A DNA stretch of 64,000 nt from Microbacterium sp. A20 (GCF_004794515.1 NZ_SSDF01000074.1:124001-188000); one strand, 5' to 3'. Shown: positions 26,402 to 36,272, counted from the first letter of the stretch. Made by a program: numbers and translations. The notes: generated from the letters alone by a model not told the origin.

Positions 26402-26917
26402 GTGAACACCAAGTCTCTTCTCTACACCTGGTTCGGCTGTCTGATCGGTTGTCTGCCGCTCCTCGCCCTGTTCCTCGTTCCGCAACTCATGCGCAGCCGG
26501 GCCGGCGACGAGCGACTCCTGCTCGCGGGCACGACATTGCTGTTGCTCCTGCTCGTGAGCGCCTTCGTGCTCGCCCCGGTGATGTCGTCGTGGTTCAGCC
26601 CGATCAAGCCGATCTGGGAACCTCGGACCGCACTTCGTTCGGCCCGAACCGTCTGGCGTCGATCCACGCGTGGTGCCGTCGGTGCGCTCGCGGTCGGCAT
26701 CGCCGTCTACGCGGCAGGACAGGCGGTCGGTTACGTGATCGGCGCGATCGTCCCCTACGTGAGCGATAACCCCGCGCACATCAACGACCCGACCCAGTCG
26801 CCGTGGCTGATCCACTATCCCGAATACGCGCTCCAGGCGAGCTTTCTGTATGTGATGACGGCTTTCGCCGTCGCGGTCTACAGCTGGCGCATCCGGGCGT
26901 TGCGCCAACGGAGCTGA
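26402..26917 (+). CDS. Integral membrane protein of unknown function
   Basis: A 171-aa protein with about four transmembrane helices: YTWFGCLIGCLPLLALFLVP, LLLAGTTLLLLLLVSAFVL, a segment from VGALAVGIAVYAAGQAVGYV, and ASFLYVMTAFAVAVYSW near the C-terminus. A cytoplasmic loop is rich in Arg (TALRSARTVWRRSTRG). GTG start with AGTGGAG upstream. It lies alone, converging on the LacI-type regulator. Confidence 0.7.
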   Translation: MNTKSLLYTWFGCLIGCLPLLALFLVPQLMRSRAGDERLLLAGTTLLLLLLVSAFVLAPVMSSWFSPIKPIWEPRTALRSARTVWRRSTRGAVGALAVGIAVYAAGQAVGYVIGAIVPYVSDNPAHINDPTQSPWLIHYPEYALQASFLYVMTAFAVAVYSWRIRALRQRS

Positions 26918-26932
26918 GCGGCGCCACTCGCC

Positions 26933-27895
26933 TCAGCGGCGGGGAGCCGCGGTGGAGGCGCGGACGATCAGCTCGGAGGAGAGAGGTGGGATGTCTCCGA
27001 GAACCGTGCCCGAGAGCGTCTTCAGGAGAAGGTCGACCGCCAGCGCGCCGCAGCGTTCGATGGGCATGCGCACGGTGGTCAGCCCGGGGGTGACCGCTCC
27101 GGCGAGATCGATGTCGTCGATACCGACGATGCTGATGTCCGACGGGCAGTGCCGTCCCAGTTCGGACATCCCCGCTTCGACGCCGAGGGCGACGAGGTCG
27201 TTGTAGGCGATCACCGCCGTGGCACCGCTGGCGGCGGCGAGAGCGGCAGCGGCCCGGCCGCCCTGGATCGAAGCCGCTTGATGGCTCAGACGGGTCAGCC
27301 GGGTCCCATGGCGTTCACAGGCCGCAGCGATCGTCTCGAAACGGCGCGCGTCGGCCCACGAGCCGCGCGGCCCCGAGGCGTACGCGATGTGCTCGTGCCC
27401 GAGCGCGACGAGGTGTTCGATCGCCTGGGCGGGCCCGTGCTCGGTGTCCATGAGCACGCAGGCGATGCCGTCGATCTGGCGGTTGACGACCACCACGGGA
27501 GCGTCGCCGACCAGGTCGAGCACGTCGGCGTCGGGCAGTCGCGGGGAGCACAGCAGCATCCCGTCGAGTTTGCGGGCCTGCTCGATCTGCTCGTGTTCCC
27601 GACGTCGGTCTTCGTCGGCATCGAAGAGCACGATGCGGTGGCGTCCATGCCACGCCTGCCCCTGGATGGCTTTGAGCAGCATGCCGTACACGGGGTTGGC
27701 GACATCGGGGACGACGACGCCGAACGTGCGGGTGGCGGTTACCGTCTGCGTGTTGGCGTAGCCCAGTTCGACGGCGGCCTCGAGCACGCGCTCGCGCGTC
27801 GTCGGCGCGAGCCTGTCGGGCTCACCGAATGCGCGGGATGCCGTGGCGATGGAGACGCCGGCGCGCCTTGCCACGTCCGTCAGTGTCGCTGCCAC
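26933..27895 (-). CDS. LacI-family regulator of the hexuronate operon
   Basis: A 320-aa repressor with an N-terminal helix-turn-helix (TLTDVARRAGVSIATASRAFGEP, residues 4-26) and hinge, then a periplasmic-binding-protein-like sensor domain (FGVVVPDVANPVYGMLLKAIQG; SDISIVGIDDIDLAGAVTPGLTT). GTG 27895 has GGGAGGG upstream. It is divergent from the uxuB-like gene, and the 91-base gap between the starts holds a perfect palindromic operator overlapping a TTGACA box, so it probably represses that operon until a sugar-acid intermediate binds. Confidence 0.92.
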   Translation of the reverse strand: MAATLTDVARRAGVSIATASRAFGEPDRLAPTTRERVLEAAVELGYANTQTVTATRTFGVVVPDVANPVYGMLLKAIQGQAWHGRHRIVLFDADEDRRREHEQIEQARKLDGMLLCSPRLPDADVLDLVGDAPVVVVNRQIDGIACVLMDTEHGPAQAIEHLVALGHEHIAYASGPRGSWADARRFETIAAACERHGTRLTRLSHQAASIQGGRAAAALAAASGATAVIAYNDLVALGVEAGMSELGRHCPSDISIVGIDDIDLAGAVTPGLTTVRMPIERCGALAVDLLLKTLSGTVLGDIPPLSSELIVRASTAAPRR

Positions 27896-27950
27896 GTCGC
27901 CCTCCCGTTCGTCAGCAATCCTAGATCATCACCCCCGACCATGTAACGAC

Positions 27951-27979
27951 TTGACAAGTTTGTACAAACCATTCACACT
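27951..27979 (+). promoter_or_regulatory. Promoter with palindromic LacI-type operator
   Basis: TTGACA (27951-27956) is a consensus -35 box. The 12-bp perfect palindrome GTTTGTACAAAC (27958-27969) lies in the spacer, as expected for a LacI-family operator. A weak -10 (CACACT, 27974-27979) is 17 bases downstream, placing the start of transcription at or next to ATG 27987, which lacks a ribosome binding site: a probable leaderless mRNA. Confidence 0.65.
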
Positions 27980-27986
27980 GCTTTAC

Positions 27987-29525
27987 ATGACGATCAACGC
28001 CGATCTCCGGATCCTGAGCCGAGCTGCCTCCACGGCCACCGTTCCGATGGTCTCCCCCAGCGGCGCCGGCATGCTCCACCTCGGCCTCGGCAGCTTCCAC
28101 CGCGCACACCAGGCGGTCTACACCGCCGCCGCACTCCAGGCCACGGGCGGCGACTGGGGCATCATCGGCGTCGCGTCGCGTTCCCGCTCGATCGTCGATG
28201 CCCTGCACGCCCAGGACTTCCTCTACTCGGTCGCGACCATCGCGCCCGGCAGCACCTCGCTCACGATCCCGGGAGTGCACACCGACGCGTTCGTCGGCGC
28301 CGAGCAGCCCGAGCGCGTGATAGCCCACATCGCCGACCCCGGCATCCGCATCGTGACCCTCACGGTCACCGAGAACGGCTACAGCTACTCCCCCGCGACG
28401 CAGCACCTCGACCTCGATGACGACACCGTGCGCGCCGACCTCCGAGGCGGGGCGGCCCGCTCGACGATCGGCCAGCTCGCCCGCGGACTCCAGGCCCGCG
28501 CCGCCGCCGGAGGAGCGCCGATCTCCATCCTCAGCTGCGACAACCTCTCCGCCAACGGCGCCCACACCGAGAAGCTCGTGCGCGAGTTCCTGCAGGAGCT
28601 TCCGGGCTCCGAGAGTGCGGACGCCCTCGCGTTCCTCGACCGTGCGGTGACGTTCCCCTCCAGCATGGTCGACCGCATCGTCCCGGCGACCACCACAGAG
28701 CTGCGCACTCGAGTCAGCACCCTGCTCGGCGCTCGCGACGACATCCCCGTGCCTGCCGAGCCCTTCACGATGTGGGCGATCGAAGACCGGTTCGCCGGCG
28801 GTCGGCCCGCCTGGGAGGCGGGCGGAGCCGTGTTCACGGACGAGGTCGGGCGCTACGAGCAGATGAAGGTGCGGCTGCTCAACGGCACGCACTCGCTCAT
28901 CGCCTACCTCGGCGCCCTCAGCGGCGTCGGAACGATCCCGGAGGCCATCGGGCTCGACGGCATCGAAAGCGCCGCGCGCGCCGTGCTGCGCGACGAGTAC
29001 GAGCCGTCGATCGAGGTTCCCTCCGGCGTCGACATCCGCGCCTACGAGAGCGAGTTGTTCGAGCGCTGGGCCAACAGCGCGCTCGGCCACCGCACGAGCC
29101 AGGTCGGCACCGACGGCTCGGTCAAGCTGCGCCAGCGCATCCCGGAACCCGCACTGCGCGTTCTGCGCGACGGAGGGATGCCGCACCTGATCGCCTTGAC
29201 CGTCGCCGGCTACCTGTCGTGCATCGCTCCGCTGCCCGGATTCGATCCCGGCCTGCACGCCGCCGCCATGACCGACGGCGCCCGCGAGCGTCTCGCCGGA
29301 TTCGCGGCGACCGCCCGCAACGGACGCGAACTCGCGCAGCGCGTGATCGGCGAGCTGCACCTGTTCGGTGATGGACTCGGATCGCAGGATGCGTTCATCG
29401 CGCGCGTCGGCGAGCTCGTCGACGTCATCCGGCGTCGGGGAGTCGATGCCGCGATCGCCGACGCCCTCTCGGCATCCCAGACCGCGACATCATCGTTCAT
29501 CAGCGCAGAGGAGATGCAGCCATGA
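27987..29525 (+). CDS. uxuB: Mannitol dehydrogenase-family protein, D-mannonate oxidoreductase-like
   Basis: A 512-aa NAD-dependent polyol/hexonate dehydrogenase. LHLGLGSFHRAHQAVYTA is the family N-terminal dinucleotide motif, and VTFPSSMVDRIVPATT and RLLNGTHSLIAYLG are the conserved substrate and catalytic segments (Lys in the EQMKVRLLNGTHS region). The mannonate dehydratase and KDPG aldolase in the same operon suggest it interconverts D-fructuronate and D-mannonate (UxuB role); mannitol or tagaturonate remain possible. ATG 27987 has no ribosome site and the promoter predicts a leaderless transcript. It overlaps the next gene by ATGA. Confidence 0.85.
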   Translation: MTINADLRILSRAASTATVPMVSPSGAGMLHLGLGSFHRAHQAVYTAAALQATGGDWGIIGVASRSRSIVDALHAQDFLYSVATIAPGSTSLTIPGVHTDAFVGAEQPERVIAHIADPGIRIVTLTVTENGYSYSPATQHLDLDDDTVRADLRGGAARSTIGQLARGLQARAAAGGAPISILSCDNLSANGAHTEKLVREFLQELPGSESADALAFLDRAVTFPSSMVDRIVPATTTELRTRVSTLLGARDDIPVPAEPFTMWAIEDRFAGGRPAWEAGGAVFTDEVGRYEQMKVRLLNGTHSLIAYLGALSGVGTIPEAIGLDGIESAARAVLRDEYEPSIEVPSGVDIRAYESELFERWANSALGHRTSQVGTDGSVKLRQRIPEPALRVLRDGGMPHLIALTVAGYLSCIAPLPGFDPGLHAAAMTDGARERLAGFAATARNGRELAQRVIGELHLFGDGLGSQDAFIARVGELVDVIRRRGVDAAIADALSASQTATSSFISAEEMQP

Positions 29526-30526
29526 AGGCTCTCGCCATCCACGGCAAGGAAGACATCCGCTGGGAAGACCGCGAGGTTCCGCCCCCCGGCGACGGAGAGG
29601 TCCGACTCCGCGTCAGCTACGTGGGCATCTGCGGGTCCGACCTGCACTACTACTTCCACGGCGCCAACGGCGAGTACACGATCCGAGAGCCTCTCACCCC
29701 CGGTCACGAGCTCTCGGGCGTCGTCGACCTCGACCCGTCGGGCCGGCTGGCGCCCGGCACTCCCGTCACCGTGCACCCCGCCCGTTACGGAGCCGAGGCC
29801 CCCGGCCTCGAGGATCACCCGCACCTGCGCCCCGGCGGCGACTACTTCGGCAGCGCGGCCGCGGATCCGCACCGTCAGGGCGGAGCATCCGAGCTGCTGA
29901 TCGTCGAAGACCACATGGTCCGCGTGCTCCCGGCCTCCCTGCCGCTCGAGCGGGCGGCCCTCGCCGAACCGCTGGCCGTCGCGATCCACGCCGTGAGCCT
30001 CGCCGGAGACATCGCCGGCAAGCGGGTGCTCGTGATCGGCGCCGGCCCCATCGGCCTGCTCGTGGTCGCCGCTGCGCTCAATGCCGGCGCCGCGGTCGTG
30101 GGCGCCAGCGATGTGCGCGAAGAGCCCCTCAGCCGCGCTCAGGCACTCGGCGCATCCGAGGTCTCGCTCGTCGGCCGCGACACGATCGAGAACGAGTCGT
30201 ATGACATCGTCTTCGAGTGCTCCGGCGTCGGCGTCGCACTCACTCAGGCGGTGCGCGCAGCCCGCCGCGTCGGAACGATCGTTCAGGTCGGGATGCTCCC
30301 GAACGCCGAGATCGGAGTGAACCTCGCCCCGATGCTCGCCAAAGAGCTGACCATCCGCGGCGCCTTCCGCTTCTCCACCGAGATCGACGACGCGGTCGCC
30401 CTGCTGGCCGAGTCCGACGCCCTCGACTCCGTCATCTCCCACGTGCTCCCGGCATCCGATGCCGTCCAGGCGTTCGAGCTCGCCCGCGACTCGTCCGCCT
30501 CGGCCAAGGTCCTCCTGGCCCTCTAG
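29522..30526 (+). CDS. Zinc-dependent alcohol dehydrogenase, L-idonate/L-gulonate 5-dehydrogenase-like
   Basis: A 334-aa medium-chain dehydrogenase. The catalytic zinc ligands appear in YVGICGSDLHYY (Cys) and TPGHELSG (His-Glu), and the NAD motif VLVIGAGPIGLLVVAAAL lies near residue 165. The four-cysteine structural zinc loop is absent, as is common in L-idonate 5-dehydrogenases. In E. coli and Chromohalobacter the RspB-type relative oxidises L-gulonate to D-fructuronate and works with UxuB and mannonate dehydratase (established there). The same neighbours here suggest that route (inference). Coupled to uxuB by ATGA. Confidence 0.87.
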   Translation: MKALAIHGKEDIRWEDREVPPPGDGEVRLRVSYVGICGSDLHYYFHGANGEYTIREPLTPGHELSGVVDLDPSGRLAPGTPVTVHPARYGAEAPGLEDHPHLRPGGDYFGSAAADPHRQGGASELLIVEDHMVRVLPASLPLERAALAEPLAVAIHAVSLAGDIAGKRVLVIGAGPIGLLVVAAALNAGAAVVGASDVREEPLSRAQALGASEVSLVGRDTIENESYDIVFECSGVGVALTQAVRAARRVGTIVQVGMLPNAEIGVNLAPMLAKELTIRGAFRFSTEIDDAVALLAESDALDSVISHVLPASDAVQAFELARDSSASAKVLLAL

Positions 30527-30599
30527 CGAATCACCCCCACCCGGCGGCCCCGCCGCACCGATACACCCACCCTGTTCCTGGTCCGAAGGAGTACCTCCC

Positions 30600-31991
30600 A
30601 TGTCCGAACCGCAGACGACCGCCACGGTCGCCGACCCCGCCGCGAAGAGGTCGGTACGCGACCTCGTGCGCGCCGCCATCTCGGGGTGGCTCGGCACCGC
30701 CCTCGAGTTCATGGACTACCAGCTCTACTCGCTGGCCGCCGCGCTCGTCTTCGCCGACCTGTTCTTCTCCTCCGAGAACCCGGCCGTCGCCGTCGTCGCC
30801 GCGATGGCCACCTACGGCGTCGGCTACGTCGCCCGCCCGGTGGGTGCGTTCTTCTTCGCACGACTCGGTGACAAGACCGGTCGCACGAAGGTGCTGTTCT
30901 ACACGATCCTCCTGATGGGTCTCGCGACCACCCTCATCGGCTTCCTGCCGACGTACTCGCAGGTGGGCGTGCTCGCGCCGATCCTCCTCGTGCTGCTTCG
31001 CATCGCGCAGGGCTTCGGTGCCGGAGCCGAGATCTCGGGTGCCGGCGTCATGCTCGCCGAGTACGCGCCGGCCAAGCGTCGCGGCATCATCGCCTCGCTC
31101 GTCGCGCTCGGCACGAACTGCGGCACGCTGCTCGCCTCGGGCATCTGGGCCATCCTGCTCGTCGCGTACAGCGAAGACGAGGTCATCGCCTGGGCCTGGC
31201 GCATCCCCTTCATCGCGAGCGCCGTGATCATGCTCTTCGCGATCTGGGTGCGCTTCAACCTCAAGGAGACCCCGGTCTTCGAGGAGCGCGACGATGTCGT
31301 CGACGGCAAGGCCCTGTCCCGCGACGAGGCGATCCAGCTCGCCACCGAGACCGGCGACATCCGCACCCTCGAGGCGATGCAGCGCAAGCCCTGGAAGGCG
31401 TTCTCGATCGCGCTCCTGCTGCGCTTCGGCCAGGCCGGCAACTCCGGAATGATCCAGACCTACCTGATCAGCTACATCACCGTCGTGCTGCTGCTGGACC
31501 GCTCGATCGGCGTGAACGCCGTGATCGTCTCGTCGCTCGTCGCCTTCATCACGGTGCCGCTCTCCGGCTGGCTCGGCGACCGCTTCGGCCGCAAGCGCAT
31601 GTACATGGTCTGGGCGATCATCGCGCTCATCATCATCGTCCCGACGATGCTGATGATCAGCAGCAAGGACACCGTGCAGGTCTTCGTCGGCTACGTCGTG
31701 CTGCACAACCTCGCCGTGATGAGCTTCGCGTCGCTCGAGAACCTCACGCTCCCGGAGCTCTTCGGATCGCGCAACCGCTACACGTTCACCGCCATGGCAC
31801 GCGAGATCGCCGCCATCGTCGCGACCGGCGCGGGCCCCGTCATCGCCGCGGCATGGGTGTCGGCCGTCACCGGCTCGTTCATCCCGATCATCATCATGCT
31901 CTTCATCTTCACGCTGTGCGCCCTCATCGCCTCGATCTGGATGCCGGAGGTCGCCGGTCGCGACCTCACGGATCCGCGCGACGCGATCTGA
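30600..31991 (+). CDS. MHS-family (MFS) transporter, probably for a sugar acid
   Basis: A 463-aa, 12-helix major facilitator of the metabolite:H+ symporter group. [18 protein letters not shown] and the loop 2-3 motif [18 protein letters not shown] are characteristic, as is the [20 protein letters not shown] segment in helix 5. The second half repeats the loop motif ([14 protein letters not shown]). Lying between the dehydrogenase and mannonate dehydratase genes, it probably imports the hexuronate, aldonate or L-gulonate used by this operon. ATG 30600 follows GAAGGAG. Confidence 0.92.
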   Translation: MSEPQTTATVADPAAKRSVRDLVRAAISGWLGTALEFMDYQLYSLAAALVFADLFFSSENPAVAVVAAMATYGVGYVARPVGAFFFARLGDKTGRTKVLFYTILLMGLATTLIGFLPTYSQVGVLAPILLVLLRIAQGFGAGAEISGAGVMLAEYAPAKRRGIIASLVALGTNCGTLLASGIWAILLVAYSEDEVIAWAWRIPFIASAVIMLFAIWVRFNLKETPVFEERDDVVDGKALSRDEAIQLATETGDIRTLEAMQRKPWKAFSIALLLRFGQAGNSGMIQTYLISYITVVLLLDRSIGVNAVIVSSLVAFITVPLSGWLGDRFGRKRMYMVWAIIALIIIVPTMLMISSKDTVQVFVGYVVLHNLAVMSFASLENLTLPELFGSRNRYTFTAMAREIAAIVATGAGPVIAAAWVSAVTGSFIPIIIMLFIFTLCALIASIWMPEVAGRDLTDPRDAI

Positions 31992-32073
31992 TCGCCCTGC
32001 CCGTAACGACCAGGGGTGCGGACGCCCGAACGTCCGCACCCCGCACCTCGCCCCGCATCTTCAGGAGAACGAC

Positions 32074-33300
32074 ATGACCATCGAGATCGTCGACGTCAAC
32101 ATCACCAGCCCCGGACGCAACTTCGTCACGCTCAAGATCACGACCTCCGACGGCATCGTCGGCCTGGGCGACGCCACCCTCAACGGACGTGAGCTCGCCG
32201 TGGCGTCGTACCTCTCCGATCACGTCGCCTCGATGCTCGTCGGCCGCGATGAGGACCGCATCGAAGACACCTGGCAGTACCTCTACCGCGGCCCGTACTG
32301 GCGCCGCGGACCGGTGACCATGGCGGCGATCGCCGCGGTCGACATGGCCCTCTGGGACATCAAGGCCAAGAAGGCCGGGATGCCGCTGTACCAGCTGCTC
32401 GGCGGCGCGAGCCGCGATGGCGTCCGCGTCTACGCGCACGCCTCCGGCACCGACTACGCCGCCCTCAAGAACGCGATCACCGGATACGAGGAGCTCGGCT
32501 ACACCGCCGTGCGCGTGCAGACCGGAGTGCCCGGCCTCGGCCAGATCTACGGCGTCTCGGCTACCGGCCCCGGTGTGCGCTACGACTACGAGCCCGCCAA
32601 GCGCTCGGGTGACCGCCCCAGCGAAGAGACGTGGGACACCCGCAACTACCTGAACCACATGCCCGGGATCTTCTCGCAGATCCGCGAGGACTTCGGGACC
32701 GACCTGCGCATCCTCCACGACGGACACCACCGGATGTCGCCGATCGAGGCCGCACGCTTCGCGAAGGACATCGAGCCCTACGACCTGTTCTGGCTCGAGG
32801 ACTGCACCCCGGGTGAGGACCAGAGCGCGCTGCGCCTCGTGCGCCAGCACTCGACGACACCGCTCGCGATCGGCGAGGTCTTCAACTCGGTCTACGACTA
32901 CCAGACCCTCATCACCGAGCGCCTGATCGACTACGTGCGCTCGGCCGTCACCCACACCGGAGGCATCACCGCGATGAAGAAGCTGCTCGACTTCGCGGCG
33001 ATCTACGGCATCCGCTCCGGCATCCACGGCCCGACCGACATCTCCCCCGTCGGCATGGCGGCAGCTCTGCACCTCGACCTCGCGATCCACAACTTCGGCA
33101 TCCAGGAGTACATGCCCCACAACGCGCAGACGCTCGAGGTGTTCCAGACCTCCTTCACCTTCGACAAGGGCTTCCTGCACCCCGGCGACAAGCCCGGTCT
33201 GGGCGTCGACCTCGACGAGGATGCCGCCGCCGGCCACGAGTACACCAAGGCCTACCTGCCGGTGAACCGTCTGCTCGACGGGACCGTCCATGACTGGTGA
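32074..33300 (+). CDS. manD: D-mannonate dehydratase (ManD, enolase superfamily)
   Basis: A 408-aa enolase-superfamily dehydratase that converts D-mannonate to 2-keto-3-deoxy-D-gluconate. The N-terminal capping domain includes [18 protein letters not shown]. The barrel carries [14 protein letters not shown] (first metal Asp and catalytic His), [13 protein letters not shown] (metal Glu) and LAIGEVFNS (third metal ligand). The [13 protein letters not shown] segment supplies the His of the mannonate dehydratase subgroup. Its last codons lie inside a 15-bp tandem repeat from which the next gene starts, overlapping 11 bases. Confidence 0.94.
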   Translation: MTIEIVDVNITSPGRNFVTLKITTSDGIVGLGDATLNGRELAVASYLSDHVASMLVGRDEDRIEDTWQYLYRGPYWRRGPVTMAAIAAVDMALWDIKAKKAGMPLYQLLGGASRDGVRVYAHASGTDYAALKNAITGYEELGYTAVRVQTGVPGLGQIYGVSATGPGVRYDYEPAKRSGDRPSEETWDTRNYLNHMPGIFSQIREDFGTDLRILHDGHHRMSPIEAARFAKDIEPYDLFWLEDCTPGEDQSALRLVRQHSTTPLAIGEVFNSVYDYQTLITERLIDYVRSAVTHTGGITAMKKLLDFAAIYGIRSGIHGPTDISPVGMAAALHLDLAIHNFGIQEYMPHNAQTLEVFQTSFTFDKGFLHPGDKPGLGVDLDEDAAAGHEYTKAYLPVNRLLDGTVHDW

Positions 33301-33349
33301 GGCCCTGACTGGTGAGGCCATGACTGGTGAGGCGATGACTGGTGAGGTC
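33290..33349. repeat. Four tandem 15-bp units at the manD/eda junction
   Basis: Units at 33290, 33305, 33320 and 33335 read ATGACTGGTGAGGCC, CTGACTGGTGAGGCC, ATGACTGGTGAGGCG and ATGACTGGTGAGGTC. They encode [19 protein letters not shown] at the start of the aldolase; the first unit also holds the manD stop. Three units contain a possible ATG start, and the GGTGAGG in each could act as a weak ribosome site. Confidence 0.9.
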
Positions 33350-33979
33350 CGCCGGGTCGCCCTCCCGCAGCGCACGGTCGACTCGCGCCTGGTCGTCGTC
33401 GCCCGCGCTAAGCGGGCCGAGGACTACGACGCCGTGCTCGATGTGCTGGTGGACGCGGGTATCCGCAGCATCGAGCTGACGCTGACCACGCCGGGGACGT
33501 TCGAGCACTTCCCGCAGCTGCGCGCACGGTTCGGCGACGCGATCGACCTCGGTGTCGGCACCGTGACGAACGCCCTCGACCTCTCCCGGGCGGTCGAGGT
33601 GGGCGCGACGTATCTCGTGACCCCGATCACCTCGGCCGATTTCGTCACCCAGGCGACGGATGCCGGAGTGCCGATCGTTCCGGGCGGCCTGACCCCGACC
33701 GAGCTGTTCGCGTCGTGGTCGGCGGGCGCCTCGGCCGTGAAGATCTTCCCCGCGGGGCAGGTCGGTCCCGGCTACCTCAAGGACCTGCGGGGCCCCTTCC
33801 CCGATCTCGTCGCGGTCCCGTCGGGCGGGGTTGATCTCGCAGGTGCCTCAGCCTGGCTGCAGGCCGGCGCTGCGGCGGTGAGTGTGGGCGGTCCACTTCT
33901 CGGCGATGCCTTTTCCGGCGGAGACCTGAGCGCTCTGCGTGACCGGGCGATGGCCTTCGTCGAGGTCTGTGCACGCTGA
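33290..33979 (+). CDS. eda: Bifunctional KDPG/KHG aldolase
   Basis: A 229-aa class I aldolase that splits 2-keto-3-deoxy-6-phosphogluconate into pyruvate and glyceraldehyde 3-phosphate, the end of the hexuronate route. [19 protein letters not shown] is the N-terminal strand. [15 protein letters not shown] has the catalytic Glu, and [20 protein letters not shown] carries the Schiff-base Lys. No KDG kinase gene is present in the operon, so it must be encoded elsewhere. The N-terminal tail is a repeated MTGEA; the functional start may be the ATG at 33290, 33320 or 33335. Confidence 0.92.
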   Translation: MTGEALTGEAMTGEAMTGEVRRVALPQRTVDSRLVVVARAKRAEDYDAVLDVLVDAGIRSIELTLTTPGTFEHFPQLRARFGDAIDLGVGTVTNALDLSRAVEVGATYLVTPITSADFVTQATDAGVPIVPGGLTPTELFASWSAGASAVKIFPAGQVGPGYLKDLRGPFPDLVAVPSGGVDLAGASAWLQAGAAAVSVGGPLLGDAFSGGDLSALRDRAMAFVEVCAR

Positions 33980-33997
33980 GTTCGCCGAGAGATCGGG

Positions 33998-35377
33998 TCA
34001 GCCGATGACCTTGCCCGGGTTGAGGATGCCGGCGGGGTCGAGGGCGGCCTTGATCGCTCGATGCATGTCGAGGACGGCGGGAGCGAGCTCCGACACGAGG
34101 CCCTTGCGTTTGAGCAGGCCCACGCCGTGCTCGCCCGTGACCGTGCCCCCGAGCGCGAGCGCCGCGTCGATGATCTCGCTGAATGCCTGCTCCGCGCGAG
34201 CGCGAGCCGCGTCGTCACCGGCGGGCACGACGAGGAGCGGATGCAGGTTGCCGTCGCCCGCATGAGCAATGTTGGCGATGAGCACATCGTTCGCGAGCCC
34301 GATGGCCTCGATGCGTCCGAGCATCTCCGCAACGGCGGCTTTCGGCACGCACACGTCTTCGGTCAGGACGGGACCGAGGCGTTCCAGGGCCGGATAGGCC
34401 AGTCGTCGGGCGGCGAACAGCGCTTCCCCCTCCTCGTCGTCCGTGCTCCGGTCGGCCCACGTGGCACCGCCGCGCTCGAACGCGGCCAGCAGTGCTGCCG
34501 CCTCCTCTTCGCCGGCGGCGCCCGGGGTGTCCACGCGCCCGAGCAGGACGACCGCGGCATCGGCGGAGAGCCCCATGTTCTTCCAGTCGTCGACCGCGCG
34601 CAGACAGTTGCGGTCGATCAGCTCCAGCGCCGACGGCGTGAGTCCGGCCGCCGCGACCTCGCGCACGGCCTCCCCCGCGTCGGTGAGCGAGTCGAAGAAC
34701 CCGGCGATGGTCTGCTCGGGCGGGCGCGCCGGCCGCAGTCGCACCGTGATCTCGGTGACGATGCCGAGTGTCCCCTCGGAACCGACGAGAAGTCCGGTGA
34801 GGTCGTACCCTGCGACACCCTTCGCGGTGCGGCGGCCCAGCCGGACGAGCTCTCCGGCGCCGGTCACGACCTGCATCCCGAGCACGTAGTCCCGGGTGAC
34901 GCCGTACTTCACGCAGCACACCCCACCCGCGTTGGTCGCGACGTTGCCGCCGATGGTCGACCACGGCGAGCTGGCCGGATCGGGCGGATACCAGAGGCCG
35001 TTCTCGGCGACGCGTGCCCGGAGGTCGTCGTTGACCACCCCGGGCTGCACGACGGCGAGTCGCTCGAGTTCGTCCACTTCGAGCACAGCGTTCATCCGCT
35101 CCAGAGAGATCACGACGCTGCCGGCGAGCGCGTTGGCGCCGCCGGAGAGCCCCGTGCCCGCCCCGCGGGCGACGACCGCCGTTTCATGGCGCAGACACGC
35201 GCGCACCACCGCCTGCACCTCTTCGGGGGTGCGCGGCCGCACGAGGCAGGCCGGCAGCAACCACTCCGCCCACTCGGCATCATCGTGCGCGTAGCCCTCC
35301 AGCACATCCGGGTCCGTCGTGAGACGGTCGGCGGGCAGGAGCGCGGCGAGATCGGCGAGGAGCGCGGACTCACTCAC
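33998..35377 (-). CDS. FAD-binding oxidase, GlcD/D-lactate dehydrogenase type
   Basis: A 459-aa flavoprotein of the vanillyl-alcohol-oxidase fold. The FAD-binding domain (residues about 40-215) includes VVARGAGTGLSGGANALAGSVVISLERMN and WSTIGGNVATNAGGVCCVKYGVTRDYVLG. The C-terminal cap has IAHAGDGNLHPLLV, the metal or substrate His motif of GlcD and D-2-hydroxyacid dehydrogenases, and ends GEHGVGLLKRKGL...AIKAALDPAGILNPGKVI. It probably oxidises glycolate, D-lactate or a related hydroxy acid. It starts eight bases inside the esterase gene, so the two are coupled. Confidence 0.92.
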   Translation of the reverse strand: MSESALLADLAALLPADRLTTDPDVLEGYAHDDAEWAEWLLPACLVRPRTPEEVQAVVRACLRHETAVVARGAGTGLSGGANALAGSVVISLERMNAVLEVDELERLAVVQPGVVNDDLRARVAENGLWYPPDPASSPWSTIGGNVATNAGGVCCVKYGVTRDYVLGMQVVTGAGELVRLGRRTAKGVAGYDLTGLLVGSEGTLGIVTEITVRLRPARPPEQTIAGFFDSLTDAGEAVREVAAAGLTPSALELIDRNCLRAVDDWKNMGLSADAAVVLLGRVDTPGAAGEEEAAALLAAFERGGATWADRSTDDEEGEALFAARRLAYPALERLGPVLTEDVCVPKAAVAEMLGRIEAIGLANDVLIANIAHAGDGNLHPLLVVPAGDDAARARAEQAFSEIIDAALALGGTVTGEHGVGLLKRKGLVSELAPAVLDMHRAIKAALDPAGILNPGKVIG

Positions 35378-36272
35378 GGTCGTCGTCGCCGGCAGCGGAT
35401 GCCGAGCGCGTGTGGCAGGTCTTCAGATAGCTCAGGAACGATGCCTGCAGCCCCGTGAGATGGGTCTCGTGCAGCATGGCCTTCGAGATCCCTTCGGAGC
35501 GCCCCTGGGCATGCAGCTCTTCGATGACCGTGAGCAGATTGCGTCCGATCTCCCGATAGATCGGGATCGCTCCGAGCAGCTCGGCTTCGTTGAGTGTGAC
35601 GTGCAGCTGCTGCAGGGAAGAGACGGGGTCGCGCTGCGGAAGCGCGGCGATCAGGGGGAACACCTGGCTGTCCGTGGCCGCGACGCCCGGGCTGCCGGCG
35701 CCGAACGTCGCGAACGGAGGCGTCTCACGCAGCCAGGCGTACAGGGCGAAGAGGCCGCCGTAGGAATAGCCGAAGAGGCCGTGGCCGGTCTCGCTGACGC
35801 GGACCTTCGACTGCAGGAGGGGGTGAAGCTCCTCCGTCAGGAACTCGAGGAAGACGTCGGCATGGGTGTCGGCCAGCTGGGCGAGATAGGCGTCCACGTG
35901 CTCCGGCGTCATCGCCCCGGAATCGCGGGCGGCCGCGAGCGTCCTCCGCATCTCGTCGCCCACGGGTTCTCCCGGCGGTACGAGATCGCGGTTGCGGAGC
36001 TGCGCCCACTGCGCGGCCTCTTCACCGGCGTAGCCGACGCTGACCTGGATGTAGGGGGCGATTGAGAGGTACGGGTCGGCCTGGGTCACGATGAGCGGCG
36101 CGGTCAGCCCGACGGACCAGTTGCCGTCCACGACATAGATCAGGGGCAGGGAGTCGGTGGACTCCGCATAGCCCGGGGGCGTGGTCACCCACACGGCGTA
36201 GCGGTGTCCCGACCGTGCCGTGACCTCCAGGTACTCCGTGTCGGCCAAGCAGCCGTTCAGCATCGCGCTCAC
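35370..36272 (-). CDS. Alpha/beta hydrolase (Fes/IroE-like esterase)
   Basis: A 300-aa serine hydrolase. GLFGYSYGGLFALYAWL contains the nucleophile elbow GYSYG near residue 160, YAVWVTTPPGYAESTDSLPLIYVVDGNW is typical of the esterase D/enterochelin-esterase group, and the C-terminal His could be in the EGISKAMLHETH segment. No signal peptide is visible, so it is probably cytosolic. It sits between the amidohydrolase (ATGA overlap) and the FAD oxidase (8-base overlap) in one operon. The natural substrate is not evident. Confidence 0.82.
   Translation of the reverse strand: MSAMLNGCLADTEYLEVTARSGHRYAVWVTTPPGYAESTDSLPLIYVVDGNWSVGLTAPLIVTQADPYLSIAPYIQVSVGYAGEEAAQWAQLRNRDLVPPGEPVGDEMRRTLAAARDSGAMTPEHVDAYLAQLADTHADVFLEFLTEELHPLLQSKVRVSETGHGLFGYSYGGLFALYAWLRETPPFATFGAGSPGVAATDSQVFPLIAALPQRDPVSSLQQLHVTLNEAELLGAIPIYREIGRNLLTVIEELHAQGRSEGISKAMLHETHLTGLQASFLSYLKTCHTRSASAAGDDDRE

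Noticed and set aside
33290..33349. CRISPR-like array
   Set aside because: The units are contiguous 15-mers without spacers and are translated as part of the aldolase.
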